64,000 nt of DNA from Ianthella basta (lineage: Eukaryota; Porifera; Demospongiae; Verongiida; Ianthellidae): assembly GCA_964019415.1 (NCBI GenBank), contig OZ025872.1, positions 4,991,375 through 5,055,374 on the forward strand, written 5' to 3'. Shown in pieces: positions 55,961 through 64,000 of this stretch (the stretch's first letter is position 1; each line of letters starts with the position of its first letter). A program made the position numbers and the translations under genes. The notes under the pieces were generated by a model. That model did no database searches. It saw only the letters and a program-made list of their open reading frames with translations, and was not told the DNA's origin.

Positions 55961-58900
55961 ATGCGGTGTATCATCTGCGACCAGGAAACTACCCATCACC
56001 GTTATATAACGGCAGCCTGGATCAGTGGCCTAGGCCTACCGCACGCCGTACGAGTGCGGATAGAAGACAATGCCTTGGGGAAGTTAGCGTGCAGGGCCTG
56101 CTATCGTTTGGGAGAGCAGGTCGTGCAGAAGATTAAGTCGCTGCGCGACTCTTTAGCGGTACTAAGTAGCATCACGGGCATAGCCTTGGATGTAGCTATC
56201 AACGCACTGGAGACAGAGCAGCTGAACATGGATGAAGTTCCTCCAGTCGAGTCACCAGTTAGGCCTGATTCAGACGTAAGGAAGCGCCCCCTAACAAGCC
56301 CCGATCAGACATCGCCTGCCATCGAGCGCGCTAGCAAGCGAATCAATGTTTCCCATACCCCCGACAAGGAGCAGCCACCACGTTCAAGGAGGAATCTGTT
56401 TGGAACAAATCAGGTTGCACAGTCAGCTTCACCAAGAATTCAGGTGATTACTTTAACTATACGTAATTAGCTGGCTACATTATTTATTTAATTATATTAT
56501 ATTATATTATTTAGATTAGTGGAGTATATTGTCACTTGCACTGTATATATGTATATAATATATATAGACCTCTTGAAGGGGCTGTATTAGGTGATATTTC
56601 CCGAGGTCGAAGGCCAAGGGATATATCACCAATACAGCAATACCAGTTAAGGAAATCATGTGCATGCAAATAGGTGATATAACATGGTTTCCTTGGTAAC
56701 GGTATATATACTGTATATATATAATATATTGTTTGGCTTGATCCCTAGTGCTTTTAATTATTTTCTGCACATGTGCACTCTATATTGATATACGACATTG
56801 ATATAGGATATATATACATCTATATGATATATTGATATTGACATTGATATACGTTTTCAGCATGCATGCAGATAGCTATAGCTATAGTCGATAGCTGATA
56901 TATTGCATTGTTCTGGCATATGCATGCATGTGTGTAGGTTGACCAGAAGTCACATCGTGTCCATACTCCCTGGAAGCATGTTGTGCGTACGCTACGCCTG
57001 AAGAGGACTCAGTACAGTGTCAGGACCCTACTGAAGAGCACCCCACTCAGAGATGAGGTCATACAGAATGTTTGCACTGCAATACAGACTGAATGCAAAT
57101 CTCTTTGTAGGGCTGGACCTCGGCCTGTAGCTGGTACAACATCATTGCTAAGGAAGACTTCGGTAGCTGACATGAAGACATTCACATGGCAAAGGCTTTT
57201 ATTGTTTATTGGCAAGCAAGCTCCTGTTCTGCTTGCAATTGTGAAAACTGCAGTAGAGAAATCACCTAATGGAGGATTCAATATTGCAGCTGCAGGAATG
57301 GCTATTGCCATTATGCTGAATGCACGAAACAGGTTTTTATGCCACACACAAGCTGTTCTTTCTATTTTTCTCTATCGCAGTGGTGCAACCAAGGAGGTTG
57401 GTTTAAGTAATGTTTACATTACTATTACATGTACAGAATGACTTACTATAAGCTCTATGATTTGCTCTATTTTAGGTATTCAACGTTCTCAACAAGATGT
57501 GCATCTGCTCATCTCATAATGCCACCCTGAATTACATGCGAGCTTGTCGACATGACTTTGACAAGCCTGTTCAATTGTGGAAATCATCCATGGAATCTTG
57601 CATGTTAACTCCAGAATCAGGTGAATTTGGCGATCCGACAAGCTATATGATTGTGGGTGACAATTTGGACAAAAATTTTCACCCTAGACACATGACCCTG
57701 GATAAGCAGGTGCACTCAGAGCACATGTTTCACTATTTTGGAGTGAAGAATCGTGTTGTCAGTAGGCACCCACTGACTGACAATGCTCCTGCTAGCAAGC
57801 TTAGTGATCTCGGCCCAGGAGACTTCCTGCCAAGTGTGGATGACAGCCTACAGCTGAGAGAAGATTACATTACTCTGATGTGTAGGATTGCCCTTGAGAA
57901 ATTCCCCTTTTTCAGAAAGTTATTTGGCGACATTGTTCCTCAGCACATACCACATCAATATGCAAAGGAAATGAAGACAAAATCTGAAGTGGTAAATGTA
58001 TGTATATAATATGCATGCATGTATACTATATATTTTGTGTACCTCTGCTGATTGTACATGCAGGTGACACTTGGTGTGCTAATGAAGGATGAAAACACAC
58101 GTGAGGATATGATCGCTATTGCTGAGCATGTAATTGACAATTATGTGCCCATGGTTGCAAGTGGAGAGGCAAATGAAGATGTGGCATATGTTCAAGTACC
58201 ATTCGTTGGAGATCAGCTCACAGTGGAACGATTGCATAATATACAAAGAGCCAGAAGGACAGCAGACAGTGTGCAGGAACGTTTAGAACCTCTAATACCA
58301 ATGGTTGCTGATTGGCATGCAAAGCAAAGCCTATATGGGGTATGTTTGATGCATTTCATATTTCAGTGTGCATACATGCATACTATATTAGTATGAATAT
58401 TAGCACTATGTGTGTCATTCACCACATGCAGGTTATGATGAATAGATTGTTCAGTGGTACATCAAGTCAAGAAGGAGGAACCCTCTTCCAGTTGCGTAAT
58501 CTCATAAACAGAAGGAACGTAAACCATGTCACACAGGGAAAGGTCAATGAAATAGAAGATTTTTTGAGTTGGTGACAGTTTGTCACATTCAGGCTGTGTT
58601 CATGCTGCATTTTGGCATGAACGACAGAAAAGGCTTCCCAACTGTTAACATGCCTACTGAAGATGAGATACGCCATCTGAATAGCCAGCAAAGGATCAGT
58701 CTTCTGAGGGGAAAGGTAGCAGACATTGTTGACAAGTACATCACCACTAATTGGGCAAGAGGAAGAGCAACATCTGACAACATGAGAGGAGTTACCAGAA
58801 CAGAAAGTGTCCCTGAAGATCATAGCTACAGTTCCCCAGCCGGCCCAGTTACACCTGCTTCTGGACCACACTCTGCTGAAAATGATGGTGTTTTGGCCTA

Positions 58901-59555
58901 TGCTTGCGCTGTATTGAGTGACGGTATGTTCATGCTGGAGTTTCGGGATGCTATTCGTGAAGGCTATGGTAGGAGAGTTTTAAGGTGTTGGACAGTTATG
59001 ATGCTGTACTTCAAGGCTGCCCAGCGGGTGAAGTATGCCTTGGAGGGATTCCACCTCCTAGCCCAGATTAAGGCACTGCTTCCTAGGCGATTGGCAGAGG
59101 AGGTAATGTGGAATAGGTTTGTGAACACTTCTGGGATGCCAGGGAGAAACATCTCCTTAGATTTCCACATGGAGCATATGAACAGAAGGTACAAAGACCA
59201 GATGTCACGAATGGGCTCGAATGTTTTAAAGAAAACACTGGATGCTCTGGGTCAGGCATTTCGTCACTCTGAAGCCATATCCAACAACTTGCGAGACAGT
59301 ACACATGTCCACGCACCTTCAGGCAGGCATTCTGTTGCTGATACAGAAAAGGATGAGAATGCCATCCTAAAAGAGTTGAGGTCGTCACAGGTATTTACCT
59401 ACATTCCTGGAAGATACCATGCATCTTTCAAGAACATACAAAGTAATGTTTTTTCTGCCATTGATGCAGATGCATATTTACAGTGGTTACAAAGGTGTTT
59501 GGAACAATGCAGGAAAGAACAGCAAATTGACAGTTTACTACATGATAGGTCTTGA
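55961..59555 (+). CDS. DUF6589-like putative transposase of the AcademH-type element
   Basis: Exons 55961-56443, 56938-57396, 57476-57991, 58064-58339 and 58432-59555, phase 0 at each junction. The ATG at 55,961 opens with CIIC, and CRAC follows about 40 residues later, a likely zinc finger. The main body matches what I recall of DUF6589 proteins: VGDNLDKNFHPRHM, MFHYFGVKNRV, ADWHAKQS, GGTLFQLRNLINRRNVNH, LEFRDAIREGYGRRVLRCW, and FVNTSGMPGRNISLDFHMEH. Acidic residues in GDNLD and ADWH are candidate catalytic positions (inference). The frame slips by one base at a T run near 58,560, either decay or an assembly error. The gene converges on the helicase, 132 bp apart. Confidence 0.75.
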
Positions 59556-59687
59556 CGATACTATACATTATAAAACTGAGAATTCATATTATACTATTGT
59601 GCAACTACAATTTTTGCTTGATATTTTACTCAACATGTACATTGCAATATCAATTTATGGATATAAAATGAAATTATAAACCATAAG

Positions 59688-61286
59688 TCATAATTGCTCT
59701 TTTAAGATTTCAAACAGGTCAACAGCCACAGTTCTGCTAATTGGAACTAATGCCATAAGGTCATCAGCACAGGTGATAGATGATGTACTATATATAGTAG
59801 CCAGTTTGTCTAGTATGGCTGGAGTGAGACCTGTTGACAAGTTCACACCAAGAATCAAAGGAATCCCAGAGGGACAGAGAGAGTCACGGTAGGCTTGCAT
59901 TGCCTTTCTCACTCTTTCAGTTGATACATCAGAGACGTCCATGCATTGAAGTGGGTCAGTCACCCGGTGAGATACATTACAACTGCTATGGTAACTGGCA
60001 TCTATGCTACCAGAACACACATCACAACATCTCTGTTGGGGAACACAAATGGCTTCACACTCAAACATGTCTGCTAAGAGAGACCTTCGACATTCACTGG
60101 TGTTGGTGCAGTACCTGATCATGTCTTCTCCAACTGGAACAGTGCAGGATGTAAGGTCAGTGGAATGGAAGTAGAGCCGTGCCTCTGATAGCAATCCATC
60201 TCTGCCTGCACGCCCACATTCCTGAATGTATGTTTCAGTGTCTTCAGGTGGTAGCCAGTGTACAATTTTTCTTACATTAGGCACATCCATACCCATTCCA
60301 AAAGCCACGGTGCAAATGAGAACTCTGATGGTGCTATTTGGTTTTGAATAAGAATTGATAATAACATCCTTTTCGTTTGCTGCTGCATGGCCCACAAACT
60401 TTGCAATGAGGCGATTCTGGGTCAGCTTTGGTGCATTTGGTGGATAACACAAAGATGATCCAAGTGACAAAATGAAGTAGTCTAACAGGTCATCACAGTG
60501 TTTGTAGTTTCTACAGAAAATAATTGTTTTGTCACAGCACGGACCCATTGTAACCAGGTCATGCACAATAGGTGCAAACACAGACAAGTCACCCTTCTGC
60601 TCTAATTGTGACACATGGAAGCTGATATTAGGCTTCACTGCGGGGAGACTCACAACTGTAGCATGTTTCATTCCAAGAATACGCATCACAGCTTTCCTCG
60701 TTGAAGAGGTTGCTGTTGCTGTCAGGGCCATTATATGTACTCCTGGAGGCACCAAAGAACGAATTTCCCCAATCTCTGCATATTCCTTTCGAAATCCCGA
60801 CAACCCCCATGCTTTGCACAGGTGGCATTCATCTACAACTAGTCCTCTTAAATTAGACTGATAGATAGGGTTCCTAAACATTTCCCTCCACCGCAAAACA
60901 GATACAAGGGCTTCTGGACTAATGAACACTAGCTGACACTGTCCAGCTTCCACGAGTTCCTCAGACTTCTTATCTGTCTGGCCTGAACCGACAAATTGCG
61001 CGTTCAATCCTTTAGATTGATACTTTGCCACTTGCTCTTGCATTAATGCAATCAGAGGAGACACCACAACCACGATCGAACCTTCTCTTCCCTCTAGCAA
61101 GTCAACAGTCCATGGCAAAATAGCGTAGCATAAAGACTTCCCTTCGCCAGTCGGCAATGAAACGAATACATCGTGCCCCGAAAGAAACTCCAGCACAACT
61201 TCCTCTTGTACCTGCTTGACCTGAGGGTAGCCAAGCTTCGAAGCTGCTTCGCGTATAGCCCTTTTCTCTACCAGACTTTTCTCCAT
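59688..61286 (-). CDS. RecQ-like DNA helicase of the AcademH-type element
   Basis: A single uninterrupted 532-aa frame starts at MEKSLVEKRAIREAASKLGY; an upstream in-frame extension to 61,442 is possible but lies in the element's terminal region. Helicase superfamily 2 motifs are in order: LPTGEGKS (Walker A, about 44-51), VVSPLIALMQEQ, VVDECH (DEAH-type), ALTATAT, IIFCRNYKHCDDL, VAFGMGMDVPNVRKIVHW, and ECGRAGRDG. A Cys-rich RecQ zinc region follows (CEAICVPQQRCCDVCS). No HRDC domain is seen. Recombination or replication-linked transposition is the likely role. The frame is intact, suggesting recent activity. A fragment of a related helicase lies at 36.67-36.95 kb. Confidence 0.88.
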   Translation of the reverse strand: MEKSLVEKRAIREAASKLGYPQVKQVQEEVVLEFLSGHDVFVSLPTGEGKSLCYAILPWTVDLLEGREGSIVVVVSPLIALMQEQVAKYQSKGLNAQFVGSGQTDKKSEELVEAGQCQLVFISPEALVSVLRWREMFRNPIYQSNLRGLVVDECHLCKAWGLSGFRKEYAEIGEIRSLVPPGVHIMALTATATSSTRKAVMRILGMKHATVVSLPAVKPNISFHVSQLEQKGDLSVFAPIVHDLVTMGPCCDKTIIFCRNYKHCDDLLDYFILSLGSSLCYPPNAPKLTQNRLIAKFVGHAAANEKDVIINSYSKPNSTIRVLICTVAFGMGMDVPNVRKIVHWLPPEDTETYIQECGRAGRDGLLSEARLYFHSTDLTSCTVPVGEDMIRYCTNTSECRRSLLADMFECEAICVPQQRCCDVCSGSIDASYHSSCNVSHRVTDPLQCMDVSDVSTERVRKAMQAYRDSLCPSGIPLILGVNLSTGLTPAILDKLATIYSTSSITCADDLMALVPISRTVAVDLFEILKEQL

Positions 61287-62297
61287 CGGACAGCTACCGG
61301 GGGACGTGTTCTCACGTGCATGCGCAGCAAATGGGGCGCTTGCCAGAATCGCCTCAAGGGGCGGTAGCGGACATTGAGAAATTGTACCAGGCCACCGTTT
61401 GAAATTGTGAAAGCGGTCAAATTGGGTGCAGATTGGTCTCATTTGATAGAATACCTAAATATGACTCACGTAGGTGAGCGAATAAAGCTGCTACATTGCG
61501 TATCGCAAGACATGGAGGCGCTTGCCAAAATCTTGGCAAGCGCCCAAAGGGCGGTATCAAAATATCGAGCAAATGTGCCAGACCACCTTTCGGGCAATTG
61601 CAAAATGGCGGCCGGAAGTGGGCTGGGAACGAGACTATGTCCGACCCCCCCCTGGGCGGAAAAGGGTCTGGCAACACACCGCATCGCTTTCTTTGCCACT
61701 GCCCGGTGAATCGGGGGCCAATCAGATTGTAGAACGCTATATAAACTTCTATTTCCATTATCAATCTTATATCATTTTTCAGGGCAGTGCGCATGTGTGC
61801 CCTATGTATAATGAATTCTTTGAATGTGGTAAAAAAATATATATAAACGCGTTAGTCACGCAGAGGAGTCTTGCTCGTTACCGTTCTCTCTTTAGCAGCT
61901 GTCTCAAGCGCTCAAATCCAGCAACGATAGAACTTCAGCTGTTCTACATCGCGGACGATGACATGATATTACACCTACGCTTGCGACGAAGAGCTGTTAA
62001 TCCGTCGCATTACGGATATGTGTTTCTTGTTATCGCATACGCGGTTCTTGTCGATTACTCCGCCCCCTTGACACAGAAAACTGTGCGGTGTGTTGCCAGA
62101 CCCTTTTCCGCCCCTCCCAATTATAAAATGGCGGAATGGGTCTGGGTTCGAGACTACATCATACATGATATGTGTTAGTACTGCTTTTAAATTAATGTAA
62201 GTACGCACAAATGAACACACTTCCATTATGTTCATATCTACGTACGTATATACCCATACAGTGCTCTAATTTTATTGCTTCGAATTTCCTTGCTCAG

Positions 62298-64000
62298 CGG
62301 GGCAGCAATGCGCTGCTGTTAGCTGCTTTAGGTGGCAGTGTTGAGGTGGTGAGGGTGCTGATAGAGGATTTTGACAGTTCAGTGGATGAAGCAAATGATG
62401 TGAGTATGAGCCCAATTGTTTATGCAGGACTTGCTTACAGCAACTGTTGAGGTACTGTATCTATCTCATGCTGCTATATGCACTTGGTGGGTAATTTGTG
62501 CATTATGTACCTGTAGAACGTTTCAGGATACACCTAATTCAATTAGGCTATGATGCAGCAAATTGCTGTACTCTGATTGGTCCAATGGTCCATTGGAGAT
62601 GTTCTAAATTGCTTATTCCACCTCAAACTCAACTTATACCACTGCCGGTACAACTCGGGTAGCTTCTAGCGCATTAATTTTGTCAAACTTTTGGCGCCTT
62701 AGCTGTGACAAGCTTGGAGTGAGGTTAATTTGTGCAATACCTCACAGTAACCGGGCTATGCATGGTCACTGCCACGGAGTTTATGTGGCCATTTTCTAAT
62801 TGGCTATCTTTCTGTCATCATTTCTAGCAGACGTTGGCAGCCCATGCCCGTATTGACATTGGTTGCTATCTTAGACTAAGCACCTTAGACCGAGAACTGC
62901 CAGTGTCTACTAATCAGTTTTCCAAAGTGTTCCAAATCCTGTAGACACCTTGGATCATGAAATCCAACTCATTCATTCACTGAATCCAAGGTTAATCTTT
63001 CTCTGTTATGTTTCTTGCTTATTTGTGAGCAAATTCTTTGCATTTCAATCTTGACTTTGTTTTTTAGAAGTAGTTATCTCAGATTTAAGTGGCCCACCTC
63101 CACTCCATTCCTCTTCTATCCTCGGTACATTCACTCTTGCCAGGACAAATAGTTTCTGCCAACCTCACGTGGCATCCTTTTCTTACCCATGTCCGAGAAC
63201 TCACACAGACGTGCTGTGTACTTTATCCTTGTACATAATGATTCTCCTCCCCCTCCCCCCACATGCATGCAAATTGACACATTGTGACAAACGTACACAT
63301 GCACATTACGTGTTTGCCAGTGCTCAATTGTTAATTTGCTTCCTTCCCTTTGCACAGAATGGTGACACTGCACTGCTACTTGCTGCATTGGGTGACAATT
63401 TAGATCTAGTAAAGATCCTGTTAACAGAGTTCTGCAGCTCCCTGAATGTACTTTATTAAATGCTGTGCTGCATGTCTTGTGGCAACCTTTGTACATGATA
63501 TATATCTCAGACTGCCATGCACTAGGTGTACTCTTTGTGCCGTGTGTATCCATAGGATGTGTTCAGTAGAGGTGTACCAGCAGACTTGCTGGCTATAGTG
63601 TGCAAGATGTGTAACTTGGATTCCACTGTTGGGGAAGCAGTGTGCATGTGTGCATGTGGCTTTGTAGAGTGTTACAGTACTGATAGCAGTAATTTTTCTG
63701 GTAGATAGCAAACATCATTACAGTTTATGTTTTATCAAACTTTCCAGTGTTGTTCTTTAATGTATTTAAACACTTCACCTCAGTATCCATGCAGATTTGA
63801 GAGGTGTACCCCATGTACTGTGTGTGCAGGACAACTCTAACATGATAAGACCCATCTCCTACACCGCAGCAATGTATACATCTATGCATACAATTAACAC
63901 AAACCCATGCACACATAACACATTATCTGTACTTACACTCACAGGTTGGACGCAATGCTTCGGCCAATGGACACCTGGAATTGGTGAAGTACCTCCTTCC
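62298..64000 (+). pseudogene. Partial duplicate of gene 3 (ankyrin exons), runs off the window
   Basis: Exons 62298-62399 (RGSNALLLAALGGSVEVVRV), 63358-63447 and 63945 onward match gene 3 exons at 19,840, 21,192 and 21,779, with aligned introns. The second has the Lys codon that gene 3 lost, but an ~18-bp deletion removed its last codons and the GTGAGT donor, leaving only a weak GTACTT. The third lacks 12 nt relative to gene 3 (ALHI missing from the repeat), in frame. Upstream gene 3 exons are absent because homology begins only at 54,769. Probably a decaying fragment. Confidence 0.6.

Larger units (their letters stand above)
55724..61637. mobile_element. Autonomous AcademH-type DNA transposon
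   Basis: The ends are TAGTCTCGTTCC... and its reverse complement, with imperfect inverted ends of about 80 bp sharing AAGGTGGTCTGGCACATTT. It is flanked by the 9-bp duplication TGTCCGACC (55,715-55,723 and 61,638-61,646). It carries a DUF6589-like gene and a convergent RecQ-like helicase. As I recall, AcademH transposons encode a helicase and make 9-10 bp duplications, which fits. Its left end is split by a 91-bp palindromic element, and the whole sits inside another element. Confidence 0.85.
54920..62156. mobile_element. Outer non-autonomous AcademH-type element hosting the autonomous one
   Basis: Perfect 53-bp terminal inverted repeats (54,920-54,972 and 62,104-62,156) start TAGTCTCGAACCCAGACCC. 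The flanks carry the 9-bp duplication CATCATACA (54,911-54,919 and 62,157-62,165). Without the inserted element it would be about 1.3 kb. I see no recognisable gene in its own sequence (54,973-55,714 and 61,647-62,103). The paralogous empty site CATCATGCA is at 19,699-19,707 in gene 3. Perfect repeats argue for a young insertion. Confidence 0.85.

Noticed and set aside
58467-59388. Minus-strand frames opposite the transposase
   Set aside because: Antisense shadows; the plus strand shows family motifs and matching splice phases.
54920-62156. Whole block read as one 7.2-kb transposon
   Set aside because: Two further TAGTCTCG termini with their own 9-bp duplications lie inside, showing nested insertions.

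Overview
The window looks like nuclear DNA of a basal metazoan, most likely a demosponge such as Amphimedon queenslandica. This is an inference from short spliced genes with small introns, long GT/CA microsatellites, a lineage-expanded death-domain/ankyrin family, and dense TIR elements. No bacterial operons, rRNA, tRNA or CRISPR were seen.

The main content is a cluster of related ankyrin-repeat genes whose phase-0 ankyrin exons are 102 or 204 nt long. Gene 2 (minus strand, 54,694 to 34,170) can be read from start to stop through 20 exons whose phases all agree, giving a predicted 1,146-aa protein. Its order is an N-terminal segment, a death domain, a ~300-aa domain I do not recognise, coiled coils, and about 12 ankyrin repeats. 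Gene A (minus, 14,848 to beyond position 1) is a paralogue whose first exons were not found. Gene 3 (plus, about 16,314 to 21,979) carries only the ankyrin part and has an in-frame stop. A partial duplicate of gene 3 lies at 54,769-64,000, and a two-exon 3' fragment of a gene 2-like copy lies at 25,979-26,906.

Between these lie a plus-strand APH-like phosphotransferase gene (about 29,983-31,846) with decayed fragments on both sides, a 34-bp satellite (26,938-28,160), and a segmental duplication (about 24,880-26,600 and 33,545-34,760).

Mobile DNA is abundant. The standout is a three-level nest at 54,920-62,156. A 91-bp palindromic element sits inside the left end of an autonomous transposon (55,724-61,637), which in turn sits inside a related non-autonomous element. 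Each level is flanked by a 9-bp target duplication, and the outer one has a paralogous empty site at 19,699-19,707. The autonomous element encodes a DUF6589-like putative transposase and, converging on it, a RecQ-like helicase. This matches what I recall of the AcademH lineage. A 750-bp relative (36,445-37,194) holds a helicase fragment and also has a 9-bp duplication. Other elements are an ISL2EU-like element with a 2-bp AT duplication, pogo-like elements, two copies of a TGTCA-ended element, a foldback element with a hammerhead-like core, and an old broken Ty3/gypsy fossil joined to Penelope-like sequence inside an intron of gene 2.

Reading the genes together: the death-domain/coiled-coil/ankyrin proteins look like intracellular adaptor or sensor proteins, possibly innate-immune, that diversify by duplicating ankyrin exons. 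The transposons mark and partly reshape the duplicated copies. All functional statements are inferences from sequence alone.
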